64,000 nt of DNA. Source: Neoarius graeffei. Its lineage: Eukaryota; Chordata; Actinopteri; Siluriformes; Ariidae. How positions within the stretch are numbered: position 1 is the first letter of the stretch; every line of letters starts with the position of its first letter. Location of the stretch: NCBI RefSeq assembly GCF_027579695.1, contig NC_083577.1, positions 61,344,741 to 61,408,740 on the forward strand, read 5' to 3'. Position numbers and translations under genes: made by a program. This document shows, in pieces, positions 1 through 11,066 of the stretch. The notes beneath the pieces were generated by a model. That model was not told the origin of the DNA. It made no database searches and saw only the letters and a list, made by a program, of their open reading frames with translations.

Positions 1-2194
1 CATCACATCCCCTCACTGCTCCATGGAGCACGGCTGGGAAACTGTTGAGCACTTTTAATTATGTATATAATAAGGTTGGGGTCAACATATTTCATGCCAG
101 GAGAATGATGTGTATTTAATGACTCCAATACATTACCTTCCGTGTGTAATCTTACTGACGGAGTGCCTGTAAGTTTAATTACCATTAATCAGCATCAGGG
201 TTTGTCTGTGTGGAGAGAAATAGATGAGTCTGTGATTTGCTTCTCGCTGGACTGCTGTTGGGGGTGACACGTAGCACATGCGACAGCAATAGGGAGCTGC
301 CTGATAGATAATGCTCACCTCGAGCCTGCCTAATAAAGCATGCGCCATGTTACAGAGTGTAGTTTTTACAGTGTAAGATGTATTGGGTTAATATAGTTAC
401 TCACTGATGCTTACCTGACTAAATGCCCTTCATTCGGAATAAAGGCAGCATGCAATCAGTTATGTTCCTAGATCTGTTTTTTTTTTTTTTAAGGCATAGT
501 TAATAATAGTCGACCCCTGTTGATGACCCTGGTTGAAAGGCTTGAGAGAGCTCTTTCTTGTTTACACACAGATAAGTGTAGGGGCAGACTTCACAGAGAG
601 GACCACTGGATTAATCAACATATGACCTCTTTCAAACACAATTTACTTGTAAAAACTTCCTGAAGTCCTTTTTCTACCAATAAAGTGCTTGTAGAAAATC
701 CAAATTCCTTGTTTAAATTATTAATGCTTTAGTAAGTGTACTTTTCCACGCCAACATGCCTTTGCGGCAGAGAAATGTAATTCAACAAGTCGCAAGACTT
801 CATTACAAGACTTCCAAAATCCTTTTATGCTCTTCGCAAACATTTGCTCGAATGAATGCAAAGCCAAACATCTGTATTGATGCAAATCCCTCTTATGTTT
901 GTTGATGTGCTCAACTCTCTGTGGTCCTGTGGCAAAACTGAGACAGAAGCGCAGGGGGCGGAACCCCCCTGTACAGGCCCACAAAACGGCCCTGTGAAAA
1001 GCCACATCAATTTCAACCCAGACAAGTGCCGTCACACAGATTAGGCAGCCACAATGCAGCAGGGCCTTATCTCCAGCGGCAGGAGGAGGGCAGCCTGATC
1101 TGAGCAGGATGGAAACATTCTCACCACGTAATGGACAAAATCAATTGTTGCCCTCCTCAATCAATGCCGTACCTCGCTTGCTGCTCAGCAGCTTCACGTG
1201 TAACTGCAATTCTCTGCGGCCTGTGATGGTGGCGTGAAGAGGCCATGCGGCCAGGCTGAAGACGGATGATAACTGGCCACATGCTTGAGTTGTGGTGCGG
1301 GTAAGGGTGAGCGCAACTCACATGGGTGATCGTTCCTTCGAGTCTCCTGATCAGAGGAATTATTCTCCACAAATAACACCACATTTAAGGTTACATTCAT
1401 AAGCATAAGCACGCTTATCAATATTAACAATAAGCACGGTCAGCAAGTAAAACCAACTCACAGGAATTATTCATTATCACTTGTAACCCTTTTTAGAAAA
1501 TTACACACAGCTCAGCCAGTGGAGTATCTTCAGTAATGATTATTTTTAATAGTAATTCTCTCCTGTATGTATTACTAGCAATGTATAAACTGATTAAATA
1601 AATAAAATAAGACATCTGAATTTTGAATATATTATTCCGGTATGAGGGCATTTGATTAATGAGCATACTTGCTGTCTCATTTAGACACATTCAAAACTCT
1701 TCCCAACATCATTTTCCATGCTCCGAAAAATCTGCTGTCACAATTTCCTTTCTCTCCGCTGAGAATTTCACATTGTGAGAACAATGAACCCAAAATGTCT
1801 AAGTTATAATTATACCTGCGATGACAGATGACAGTTAAAAACTTAATTTAGAATAAAATCTCCTTTGACTGAGTTGTTCCGTAAAGAGAGAGATCCTTGC
1901 TTTATAATGGTAATTACTCTGCCATTTATTATTCTATCAGCGCACGCAATTAAACGAGTGCGCTGAGGACACAGTTGATAATAAAGTGTGGGGAGAGTGA
2001 ATGCTAATTAACCTTAGAGATGGCTGCTCCTCTTTCTCAGACTGTGCTGCTTCACCCCTCCACTTCTCCTCCTCTGAACTCAAGCACTTGGTGCCATGAC
2101 TCAGTCAGATGGTAACACTAATCTGCCCGACCAACACCAGTGTCACAGTTAGCTGCAGAAGCCAAAGACTGACAAAAATCACTCTATATTAGTT
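1..2194. other. Unassigned, apparently single-copy non-coding DNA
   Basis: No convincing gene or transposon is seen. Reading frames are short, on both strands and without recognisable domains. A poly-T run lies at about 477-491. The stretch around 1880-2060 has several TAATTA/CATTTATT-type words mixed with G+C-rich patches, a composition often seen in fish conserved non-coding elements, but conservation cannot be judged from one sequence. Confidence 0.5.
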
Positions 2195-2340
2195 CAGTAG
2201 TTCAGTGGTTAACACAGTGGATTACTGATCAGAAGGTTGTTTGTTCATATTGCAACACTGCCAAGCTGCCACGGCCTCAAATGAAAAAGAGATAAATGTA
2301 AGTCTGGACAAGGGTGTCTGACAAATGCCATAAATGTAGT
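2195..2340 (+). mobile_element. Degenerate tRNA-derived SINE
   Basis: A tRNA-like head (TTCAGTGGTTAACACAGTGG, A-box region) is followed by a degraded B-box region near 2240-2255. The 3' tail reads GGACAAGGGTGTCTGACAAATGCC then ATAAATGTA. That tail is a decayed form of the common fish SINE ending in which a 'ctctggataagggcgtctgccaaatgc' type motif precedes short ATGTA repeats. A better-preserved example of the tail lies at 23052-23110. The copy is old and cannot be assigned to a named family here. Confidence 0.65.
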
Positions 2341-2444
2341 GTATATTATTTTATGATATCATCGATCATAAACATATCTGTTACCCAAATTGTTTCAGGA
2401 TTATGGCTACAAACAGTGGATCATGCCACATTTTACTTTTTGGT

Positions 2445-2468
2445 AATAATAATAATAATAATAATAAT

Positions 2469-2528
<60 letters not shown>
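2445..2528. repeat. Compound microsatellite (AAT)n (GATA)n (GA)n
   Basis: Three simple repeats run into each other: AAT units, then a few GATA units, then about 23 GA units. The array directly abuts the 5' end of the V-SINE that follows. Confidence 0.95.
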
Positions 2529-2530
<2 letters not shown>

Positions 2531-2890
2531 CTGCATGGTGGTGCAATGATTAATACTGTTGCCTGACAGCAAAAAGGTTCTGGGTTTGAGTCTTATGGTC
2601 AACTGGAGCCTTTATGCATGGAGTTTGCATGTTCTCTTCATACCTGCATGGGTTTCCTCCAGGTGCTCCGGTTTCCTCCCACAGTCGAAAGACATGCAGA
2701 TTAGGTCACCTGGCTACTCTACATTGCCCATAGGTGTGAATGTGTGTGAATAGTTGTCTGTCTCTCTGTCTTTGGCCTGCCATAGACTGGCAACCTTTCC
2801 AGGGTGTACCTAGTCTCTTGTCTGAAGTCAGCTGGGATTGGCTCCAACTCACCCATAATGTATAAGAGGTATAGAAAATGAATAAATGTA
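2529..2890 (+). mobile_element. V-SINE-like element, old copy
   Basis: The order is tRNA-like head with 'ttgcctgacagcaaaaaggttctgg', the conserved core (GTTTGCATGTTCTC..., GGGTTTCCTCCAGGTGCTCC, CACAGTCGAAAGACATGCAG), then a tail ending near AATGAATAAATG. This is the same family as the copies at 3470, 21888, 37428 and 50821 but clearly more diverged, so it belongs to an older subfamily. No target-site duplication can be made out, partly because the 5' end sits on a GA microsatellite. Confidence 0.85.
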
Positions 2891-2989
2891 GATCACACAC
2901 ATCAAATGTATGTTGCTTAAAATTCCTAATATACAACACCTTCACACATCCCTTTTACGGGTTGTATATATTGTGTATGTGTGAAGACT

Positions 2990-3187
2990 TGATGTCCCAA
3001 CAAGGATAGGAATATATGGCAGTTTCGGTCAAATGTCTTTTTTGCAAAACTTTTATATAAAATAACTAAAAAAGTCAAAGGTTATTGAGGTTAAGTTTAG
3101 GGTTAGATTTAAGTGTAGTATGGTGCTCATTAGGTGCATTAATAACAAGATAAATTAAGAAGATGTGTGTGTATGTGTGTGTGTGTT
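2990..3187 (+). repeat. GTCCCCACAAGG-type repeat with GT tract
   Basis: It begins GATGTCCCAACAAGGATAGG, has a telomere-like AAGTTTAGGGTTAG stretch at about 3093-3108 and ends in a short GT microsatellite. Related blocks occur at 7440-7735, 18976-19506 and 25450-25560. It looks like a non-autonomous repeat family closely tied to CA/GT microsatellites; the superfamily is unknown to me. Confidence 0.55.
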
Positions 3188-3469
3188 GGCATAGAGATGG
3201 CTGTAAGACGAGATTGTGTTCTCAGCAGGAGTTTGAATAGAGAAGCGATCACTTCTCATAACACTTCTCTCCAAGACACAACAAATCACTTCTCTCACTC
3301 TGATTAGAAGTTGAATAAAAATTGTCATCTTTACTCATACAACGTATTTACAATGGAAAAATGTCTGTGTTGATCCTGTCTAGTGTAGTATTCACTGCTG
3401 AAATTGCAATTTGTAAAGTTAACAAATTAAAATGAGACTTTATAATTTATGGAACATATGAATGTGCTA

Positions 3470-3818
3470 GGGCAGCATGGTGGTGTAGTGGTTAGCGCTG
3501 TCGCCTCACAGCAAGAAGGTCCGGGTTCGAGCCCCGTGGTCGGCGAGGGCCTTTCTGTGTGGAGTTTGCATGTTCTCCCCTTGTCCATGTGGGTTTCCTC
3601 CAGGTGCTCTGGTTTCCCCCAAAGACATGCAGGTTAGGTTAACTGGTGACTCTAAATTGACCGTGAGTGTGAATGGTTGTCTATGTGTCGGCCCTGTGAT
3701 GACCTGGCGACTTGTCCAGGGTGTACCCCGCCTTTTGCCCGTAGTCAGCTGGGATAGGCTCCAGCTTGCCTGCGACCCTGTAGAAGGATAAAGCGGCTAG
3801 AGATAATGAGATGAGATG
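3470..3818 (+). mobile_element. V-SINE-like element
   Basis: Full-length copy. The tRNA-like head (GTGGTGTAGTGGTTAGCGCT, B box GGGTTCGAGCC) is followed by the conserved core around 3567-3640 and a tail ending AGATAATGAGATGAGATG. It would be transcribed by RNA polymerase III from the internal A and B boxes and mobilised by a LINE in trans. A clear target-site duplication was not found. Confidence 0.93.
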
Positions 3819-3909
3819 AATAAGCTATTTACATTTTATTTTCTATACCTTACCTACATAGAATAAAAAAGTTAGATTTGTTTTATCAGTCACATATTTA
3901 TTGACTTTA

Positions 3910-5501
3910 CAACCCCGATTCTAAAAAAGTTGGGACAAAGTACAAATTGTAAATAAAAATGGAATGCAATGATGTGGAAGTTTCAAAATTCCATATTTTG
4001 TTCAGAATAGAACATAGATGACATATCAAATGTTTAAACTGAGAAAATGTATCATTTAAAGAGAAAAATTAGATGATTTTAAATTTCATGACAACAACAC
4101 ATCTCAAAAAAGTTGGGACAAGGCCATGTTTACCACTGTGAGACATCCCCTTTTCTCTTTACAACAGTCTGTAAATGTCTGGGGACTGAGGAGACAAGTT
4201 GCTCAAGTTTAGGGATAGGAATGTTAACCCATTCTTGTCTAATGTAGGATTCTAGTTGCTCAACTGTCTTAAGTCTTTTTTGTCGTATCTTCCGTTTTAT
4301 GATGCGCCAAATGTTTTCTATGGGTGAAAGATCTGGACTGCAGGCTGGCCAGTTCAGTACCCGGACCCTTCTTCTACGCAGCCATGATGCTGTAATTGAT
4401 GCAGTATGTGGTTTGGCATTGTCATGTTGGAAAATGCAAGGTCTTCCCTGAAAGAGACGTCATCTGGATGGGAGCATATGTTGCTCTAGAACCTGGATAT
4501 ACCTTTCAGCATTGATGGTGTCTTTCCAGATGTGTAAGCTGCCCATGCCACACGCACTAATGCAACCCCATACCATCAGAGATGCAGGCTTCTGAACTGA
4601 GCGCTGATAACAACTTGGGTCGTCCTTCTCCTCTTTAGTCTGAATGACACAGCGTCCCTGATTTCCATAAAGAACTTCAAATTTTGATTTGTCTGACCAC
4701 AGAACAGTTTTCCACTTTGCCACAGTCCATTTTAAATGAGCCTTGGCCCAGAGAAGACGTCTGCGCTTCTGGATCATGTTTAGACACAGCTTCTTCTTTG
4801 AACTATAGAGTTTTAGCTGGCGACGACGGATGGCACGGTGAATTGTGTTCACAGATAATGTTCTCTGGAAATATTCCTGAGCCCATTTTGTGATTTCCAA
4901 TACAGAAGCATGCCTGTATGTGATGCAGTGCCGTCTAAGGGCCCGAAGATCACCAGTATGGTTTTCCGGCCTTGACCCTTACGCACAGAGATTCTTCCAG
5001 ATTCTCTGAATCTTTTGATGATATTATGCACTGTAGATGATGATAAACTCTTTGCAATTTTACACTGTCGAACTCCTTTCTGATATTGCTCCACTATTTG
5101 TCGGTGCAGAATTAGGGGGATTGGTGATCCTCTTCCCATCTTTACTTCTGAGAGCTGCTGCCACTCCAAGATGCTCTTTTTATACCCAGTCATGTTAATG
5201 ACCTATTGACAATTGACCTAATGAGTTGCAATTTGGTCCTCCAGCTGTTCCTTTTTTGTACCTTTAACTTTTCCAGCCTCTTATTGCCCCTGTCCCAACT
5301 TTTTTGAGATGTGTTCCTGTCATGAAATTTCAAATGAGCCAATATTTGGCATGAAATTTCAAAATGTCTCACTTTTGACATTTGATATGTTGTCTATGTT
5401 CTATTGTGAATACAATATCAGTTTTTGAGATTTGTAAATTATTGCGTTCCGTTTTTATTTACAATTTGTACTTTGTCCCAACTTTTTTGGAATCGGGGTT
5501 G
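3910..5501 (-). mobile_element. Tc1-like DNA transposon, near full length
   Basis: A 1592-bp element flanked by TA on both sides (3908-3909 and 5502-5503), the Tc1/mariner target. The ends are inverted repeats (CAACCCCGATTCTAAAAAAG and its complement CTTTTTTGGAATCGGGGTTG with mismatches). Each end holds a second copy of the AAAAAAGTTGGGACAA motif about 180 bp further in (4103-4120 and 5290-5308), giving the IR/DR layout typical of fish Tc1 elements. The enclosed transposase frame is broken, so this copy is inactive on its own. The ends appear intact enough that it might still be moved in trans. Confidence 0.93.
4130..5193 (-). pseudogene. Tc1-family transposase, disrupted
   Basis: DDE transposase frame filling the Tc1 element. 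The N-terminal part (MTGYKKSIL..., then VEQYQKGVRQCKIAKSL and STVHNIIKRFRESGRIS) is the paired-like helix-turn-helix DNA-binding region. The catalytic part shows [11 protein letters not shown] (first Asp), IFQHDNAKPH (second Asp) and SPDLSPIENIW (Glu), a DD34E-type signature. Two breaks are visible. A frameshift near 4950 follows the GRKTIL motif, where the downstream sequence ([16 protein letters not shown]) resumes in another frame. An in-frame TGA lies at about 4460-4462 after the LPSR residues. After the stop the frame stays open to a TAA at 4130-4132. Decay is otherwise light, which suggests a fairly young copy. Confidence 0.9.
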
Positions 5502-5503
5502 TA

Positions 5504-6006
5504 TTATTGTTATTATTTAAAACAAAACAAACATAAAAAGCCACTGAAACCACAAGAAAATGGGATCATGGAGGCTCAGCTATTTCAGCCAAGAATTTCA
5601 CCTTGTATTCTGCTCTTTTTTTTTTTGAATAAATTACTTTGTGTACTCCATCAAGTAAAGAAAAATGAGTGGCTGGTGAAGTTCTTGACAGAGCCTCTTT
5701 CACCTTTATATCTTTTTTGTGAGACTGACTTTAATGTTTTGTGCCTGCATTTTAAGGCCCAAAATGAAAAATGCTTGAAAATCTGACAAAAAAAAACCTT
5801 TTTTTGTCAATCACTTATTCTACAGCTCTTTTAAGTGGATTTCCCCTTTTTGTAACCAGTGGGACACCTGACAGGATGGGACAAAGCAGTGCCTCCTCAT
5901 CAGAACAATGTGTATGAGTGTGTGTGTGTGTGTGTGTGTGGTGGGGGGGTTGAGTTGAGGGGCAATTATGAGATTAAGCCCACATGGTTTCAGCTAGACT
6001 TGATTC
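5504..6006. other. Unassigned spacer with short GT and G tracts
   Basis: AT-rich sequence without recognisable genes. A GT run followed by GTGGGGGGG lies at about 5920-5950. Confidence 0.5.
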
Positions 6007-6062
6007 AAAGAATAGAATAGAATAGAATAGAATAGAATAGAATAGAATAGAATAGAATAGAA
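6007..6062. repeat. (AATAG)n microsatellite
   Basis: About 11 pentanucleotide units, same-strand GAATA type. The same unit recurs inside a Tc1 element at 43.2 kb and in degenerate form at 60.3-61 kb. Confidence 0.95.
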
Positions 6063-6243
6063 GAGCCACTTCCTCATGCTGGTCCTGATCCTCACAACTT
6101 TCAGTGGCTGGATCCTCCTATCATTATACACAACCACAACTTCCTGTTTGTTTTGTCTAAAAAAGCCTCATGTCCTCAGAACTTCAGAACTATTACTTCA
6201 GTCCCACTAGTTTATAAACTCTAACTGTCAGCATGAAATTTCT

Positions 6244-6247
<4 letters not shown>

Positions 6248-6322
<75 letters not shown>
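6248..6322. repeat. (TA)n microsatellite
   Basis: About 37 TA units, directly followed by a truncated MITE-like element whose missing end may have been lost at this array. Confidence 0.95.
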
Positions 6323-6325
<3 letters not shown>

Positions 6326-6665
6326 CAGCACAAAATTAAATGTTACAGAGAAAAAATAAGTTTGTATCTGAGCAGCATATTACATAAGAGACTACTTTTC
6401 AGACTATAAACATAATGAAGGCTACTGGGTTTTGGTGCAAAATGAAGAAGCGAGTGTGACAGTCAAAGTGTCCAGAAGAACTGTGGCTGGTTCTGTAAGA
6501 TGCTCAGTAAAACCTACAGCTCATTTCCTTATAAAACTGCACTCACTGTACCTGAGACTACTATTTTTTTTTTAAAGCAAAGGGTTATCTCACACCAAAT
6601 ATTGACTTTGTTTCATTTATTATGGCTTACTGCTGTTTATAATATTTTTTAAATGTTGAAATGTT
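6326..6665 (+). mobile_element. Truncated MITE, 'GCAAAAGTCTTAGGCA' family
   Basis: It matches the interior of the two intact copies at 29531-30071 (opposite strand) and 47940-48448 (same strand): TTCCAGCACAAAATTAAATG, CTACTGGGTTTTGGTGCAAA, CAAAGTGTCCAGAAGAA and CTCATTTCCTTATAAAACTG are all shared. Both terminal inverted repeats are missing. The left boundary coincides with the TA microsatellite. Confidence 0.85.
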
Positions 6666-6739
6666 GAAGACTGCATAACCTGAGAGATGGATGGTTCTTA
6701 AAAGAGGGAGAAAATCTGATCCTGGATAATAGTTATCAA

Positions 6740-7140
6740 TAACAGGCAGTTTTCATCGCTCTTAGCTGTGTGACCATCCGCCACCAAGTGGCACATTATT
6801 TGCATCCCTCAGGTATCACATTCTCTTCAGGTTCTGGTGTAATGATTCACAAATCATTCTTGCCACACTAGTCAAGGGCTGTGATGCTGTGAATAGCCCA
6901 TTGTACCTGCAACTGTAATTGGTGAAGGTTTGACAGGACAGAGAGTCGGCAGCAGTATAACAAAGAAGCTCTTCCGCCAATGCTGAGGGATGATTTTCAT
7001 AATGTTGGCACAGAGACGCTAAATGAGCATAGAGGTCTCGGGGTCCTGGCACTGAGTGACATGCAACCAGTAACATACTCTCTCTGAGGGCTGCAAAACA
7101 CACAGCCTGCTTTGACTACACACACATAGTAGCGTCAATT
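6740..7140. promoter_or_regulatory. Candidate conserved non-coding element (weak)
   Basis: No repeat similarity seen and no convincing exon. The mix of TGTAATTGGT, ATTTGCAT (octamer-like, around 6797-6805) and GATTTTCAT words in moderately G+C-rich sequence resembles fish enhancer-type DNA. A 95-codon minus-strand frame here (7103-6816) shows no domain I recognise and is probably chance. Confidence 0.2.
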
Positions 7141-7439
7141 AAGAGATTTGATGCTCTGTCAACACGGCTTTCACGACCAATTTGAAGTAAATTTATGGCA
7201 CATTTCATAATTTTACTATATCAAAAGTCACTCCCAATTATTTGTCCATGAACAAACAACTTGACAAATGAACTGAAAAAAAAATTTGTCAAAGCATCAA
7301 TTTGGATTTTTTTCGTCAAGTCATTTTTCCATATTTGGACATGAATACAATTATGTTGTGAAAATAATGGCTTGTTGAAGTGTCATATTGCCAGGTGTTA
7401 AGGAAATGGACTGAATTTGAAGTTAATAAGCTAAAGTTG

Positions 7440-7645
7440 ACTGGAAATTACAGGCCTACACATGCACGCATGCACACACTCACACGTCTTATTATCCTTA
7501 AGAGTAACATTCATTGACACAATTATTAATGCAGCTAATTAATTCTATGCTTACACCTAAATCTAACCCTAACATTAAACTCAAGATCCAAAAGGAAGCA
7601 ATTTGACTCTTTTCGTTTAAAATTAAGATAGTGTTAGCACACACG

Positions 7646-7735
<90 letters not shown>
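7440..7735. repeat. Repeat block ending in (CA)n(TA)n
   Basis: ATTATTAATGCAGCTAATTA, then CACCTAAATCTAACCCTAAC (telomere-like), then a CA array (about 7637-7690) joined to a TA array (about 7693-7736). The same order (ATTATTAAT, GTTAATTAATGCTGTGCCTG, CCTAAACCTAACTCTAACC) occurs at 19200-19265, so this is a second member of the GTCCCCACAAGG repeat family. Confidence 0.6.
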
Positions 7736-7738
<3 letters not shown>

Positions 7739-7873
7739 CAAGAGAATTTTAATCAAAATAAAGAAATAAAGAAATAAATAGTAACGTTTAAAGTAATGAA
7801 ATAAATAATACAATATGTTAGTCATATTTTTTTTAAATCACAGTCTTGGTTAACTCTCACTTACTTTTTTTTA

Positions 7874-7875
<2 letters not shown>

Positions 7876-7904
<29 letters not shown>

Positions 7905-8010
7905 CTCCACAAGTCTGCATCCTCCTACATATTGCCTTTACAGTCCAGCAGCTGATCAACTACCAGAAAGGAGGCTAAAAGAGACTGACGAATCTCATTA
8001 TCTATGTTAA

Positions 8011-8063
<53 letters not shown>
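7876..8063. repeat. Dispersed repeat between (TC)n and (AC)n, copy 1
   Basis: A TC microsatellite, a core of about 110 bp (CCACAAGTCTGCATCCTCC, TTTACAGTCCAGCAGCTGAT, CTAAAAGAGACTGACGAA) and an AC microsatellite. The same three parts in the same order occur at 17641-17832. The shared core shows that core plus both microsatellites were copied as a unit. Confidence 0.85.
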
Positions 8064-8066
<3 letters not shown>

Positions 8067-9887
8067 AATATAAAATATAAATCAGTAAATAAAGATAAAA
8101 ACAATTATATTTTCATAAAATATTACTAACAGTTATTTATTTTTTTTTACTTATAGACTTACTATGATTTTCCCCCTTTGGAACATACAATTAAATTAAT
8201 TGTATAATGGTTTTGGTCTAAGTATAAAATATAAAATTAAAATACAGGCACATGCAACTCTGAGAGCTCTGATAAAAACAGAGAGAGAGAGAGAAAATGA
8301 GTGGTATGGGAGTCTAATCCCCGTCCTAACATCCTGTGGTGAGTGGCTCATTTCTCAAATCACCACTAATAGGAAGATTCAGCACTTTCTGCCCTGTGTC
8401 GTTCTATCTGAACAAATGGTGCCTGAAATTTTTATTCTTTTTATAATGGAATTTCAATAGCCTTCACTGCAAATCTAGTGGAAATTTTTTGCATATCAAG
8501 TGGGAAAAATTAAATGTTAACCATGTTTTAATGTGATTAAGGTTGACAGAGACATTATTTCTGCTAATCACTCAGAAACTGAAAAGCTCAAACAGCCACA
8601 GAACACACCAGGCTCTGTCTGGGCTTTTAGAAGCACTTTAGCACGGTTTATAGCATTACACTCATGTGCTGTTTTAAAGAGAAGACCCTGTGACACAACT
8701 ACATGTAAATTACATTGTACTGCAAATAATTTTCAATTAAAAAACACATGCACTACTAATTATGGTTGAAGTGAAAAAAAATAGTGTTTAAGCAGATGAT
8801 TAGTGTTAGCAACATGAGTCTCTTCATACTGCGCTACCTGACTGAATCAGGATGAGGGATTCTTAATAGCAATGAAAGTAGTTAATAACAATAGTATTCT
8901 GCGTGTGTGTGTGCTCATGTAACTAGGCTAATTTCAGCATTTTTTTCACCTATGATGGAGGTGGCCTCAGGCTCAGCTCTACTTTGATCTGCTTAAATGA
9001 CACAGAGCAGGAGCAGAGGAGCGAGGGAGGGAAAGAGGGGGAAAGACAGAGCAGGAGGGAGGGGAAAGACTGGAGTACAGGTGCTGCTACCTGAACCTGT
9101 GTCCTGCCCCTTTGCGTAGCTGTACTGAGTGGAGCAGCTTAATTCCCAAAGCTCCAGCAGGTAAAGCTCCCACAGGGCCAGCGAGGACAAAGAGAGGCAA
9201 TGCTGAAGCCTTTAAAGCTTCCATTCTGTCACCGAATGCTGACTAGATAGGCTAAATCCCCATCTACACCCCCATGACTTCATTACACTCCCTCTCACAG
9301 TTGGACAGAGAATCAAAAGCACCTCAGCTACAGGACTTTTATCATTAACCACATGGCTTCACACTTTAGACAAATTGCATGAGCGATTATTATGAAGAGA
9401 ACTGCACATGATTGGGTTGGTGTTATAATCATGAAGACGTCTTGGCACTCATCTGATGGACTTTATCTGTTCTGGAGAAGATTGTAACACAAATTCATTC
9501 ATCTAAACTTACTATAATGATGCATTCAAAACGGTTTAAAAGCTATGACGAGTCCCATAACTAGCACTGATTGATATTCTGAATTTTTCCTCTGGTTACC
9601 CTTCTGGGGAATCCTTAAAGGTTGCATGTTGAACCAAACAACTGAATGATTCATTATCAGATCAGGTTCCAAGGAGAACACTTTCAGGCAGCGTGTAAGT
9701 ACAGGTACTCTTATCTTTTCAAAGAACCCTTGAAGGATAACTGATGTATTCTGCATTTGTGTTTATAAATAAATTGCCTCCATACTTAGAATCATTGATT
9801 ATTTTTAATAATCTTATTTGGAAATTTGTTGTTCCAAATAATATTTTAAAATAACGAACCACCTACTGGGATTAGTACCTACATCTG
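8064..9887. other. Unassigned DNA
   Basis: AT-rich sequence to about 8980, then a more mixed-composition stretch (about 8940-9330) with purine-rich GAGGGAGGGAAAGAGG tracts. No gene is recognised. Sequence around 9590-9740 contains GGTTCC/GAACCC words similar to those at 63890-63990 and may be a decayed repeat. Confidence 0.4.
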
Positions 9888-10112
9888 GTTTGAGTATTTC
9901 ATAAGCCGCTGATCTCCTGGGGATTTCACAAATAGTCTATAGTGCTTATACAGAATGGTGCAAAAAACAAATACATCTTTGTGACTGGAGGTTGAAAAAC
10001 CTTGTTGATTCAAGAGATGCAACAGTGGAAGACCAAGTTCTACTCCTGTCAGCCAAGATCAGGAAGGCTACCATATGCACAGGCTCACTCAAACTGGACA
10101 GATGAAGACTGA
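9888..10112 (+). mobile_element. Tc1-like transposon fragment (SISETADLL family)
   Basis: Translation in mixed frames gives the helix-turn-helix region (SISxxADLLG...), a TxYTEWCKKQ-like stretch from TATACAGAATGGTGCAAAAA, then LLSAKIRK and QAHSNWTDED, which are transposase motifs of this Tc1 family. A middle section is missing and the match stops at GAAGACTGAAAATAAA. Sister fragments of the same family lie at 10917-11066 and 13050-13453 on the other strand. Confidence 0.7.
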
Positions 10113-10126
10113 AAATAAATAAATAA

Positions 10127-10130
<4 letters not shown>

Positions 10131-10174
<44 letters not shown>
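10131..10174. repeat. (TA)n(GT)n microsatellite
   Basis: A short TA array passing into GT units, immediately left of the palindromic element. Confidence 0.9.
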
Positions 10175-10900
10175 AATTTACCAGCCGGGAGGTCCGTATC
10201 GTGAAATACCGTGACCGAGGTCTTGAAAGTACTGACCGAGGCCCTCTGGGCTGAGGTCAGTATTCAAGGCTGAGATCACGGTATTTCACCATATGGACCG
10301 ACCTTAAGCTGGTAAATAATATATTTATTTTTTTCTTTACCAAATTCTAACAGAAAACGAGAGCGCCCGAAAGGGAAAACCGAGCCAAGCCGCCATTTTG
10401 AATCCTCATTCACGGCTGTAATGCAAATTGTTTCCTCCTCGGTATACAAGTGCACTTCCATGGCAGGAGACAAAAACTACGTTTTGCTGCCTATGTAGTC
10501 CCTTATTTATACAAAATTGAGTCATTCAGGATTCAGCCATGTTTTTGCTTGGTGTTAGCAACAGTTACAGGTTTTTAGCTTTCTCCTGAAATGTTTTCTT
10601 TTATTTCTTCTTCCTCAGGGTAGTAAAACTCGCTTTCACTGTGAAGACTGTTGTTATCACTATCCATGCTATTCTCCTGAGAAATGCTGGCAAAAATGTA
10701 TAATATTTTTGATAATCTTATAAATAAATCTTATAAAAAAAGATAAATGTTGACAAAAAATATTACTATGTTTGCTGTTGTTGTGAACGAGCGAGTCGCC
10801 AGAGGTCCATAACCGGGGTCCGTAACTGGGGTCCATATCATAGGATACAGACCTGCTTGCCAGCCAATCAGAGCACAGGATTTGATGGAAACCGGACCGC
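10174..10900. repeat. Unclassified element with 147-bp terminal palindrome
   Basis: Positions 10174-10320 form one imperfect palindrome. The outer arms are AATTTACCAGC and GCTGGTAAAT, next come GGTCCGTATCGTGAAATACC and GGTATTTCACCATATGGACC, and the inner arms GGTCTTGAAAGTACTGACC and GGTCAGTATTCAAGG surround a short loop near GGCCCTCTGGGC. The remaining 580 bp include CGCCATTTTGAATCC and, near the other side, tandem GGTCCATAACCGGGGTCCGTAACTGGGGTCCATAT (10815-10842). The latter resembles the hairpin's GGTCCGTAT ends. The whole reads like a non-autonomous fold-back element. No coding capacity is seen and the family is unknown to me. Confidence 0.6.
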
Positions 10901-10916
10901 GAAAAAAAATTTTTTT

Positions 10917-11066
10917 TTTTCTTCTAATCTTCAACTGTCTGATTTGGGTGAGTCTGTGCCCATGATATAGTCTCAGATTTCTTTTCTTGACTGACAGGAG
11001 TGGAATCCAAAGTGGTCTTCTGCTGTTGTAGTTCATCCACTTCAAGGTTTGATGTTTGGTTCATGC
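10917..11066 (-). mobile_element. Tc1-like transposon fragment
   Basis: The minus strand encodes MKWMNYNSRRPLWIPLLS and KKRNLRL, then in another frame a decayed 'AHxNQTVED' stretch: transposase residues between the DNA-binding and catalytic domains. The match ends at GTTGAAGATTAGAAG, the equivalent codon to where the plus-strand fragment at 10112 ends. Confidence 0.7.

Noticed and set aside
3093-3108. Telomere-like GTTTAGGGTTAG and CCTAACCC words at 3.1, 7.57 and 19.25 kb
   Set aside because: Too short for interstitial telomere arrays; they are part of the GTCCCCACAA repeat family.
3483-3560. tRNA gene at the head of V-SINEs
   Set aside because: A and B boxes are present but the sequence does not fold as a full tRNA and continues into the SINE core; the same head occurs in every V-SINE copy.
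6007-6062. Regularly spaced repeats considered as a CRISPR array
   Set aside because: Units are pure simple repeats without unique spacers, and the DNA is clearly eukaryotic.
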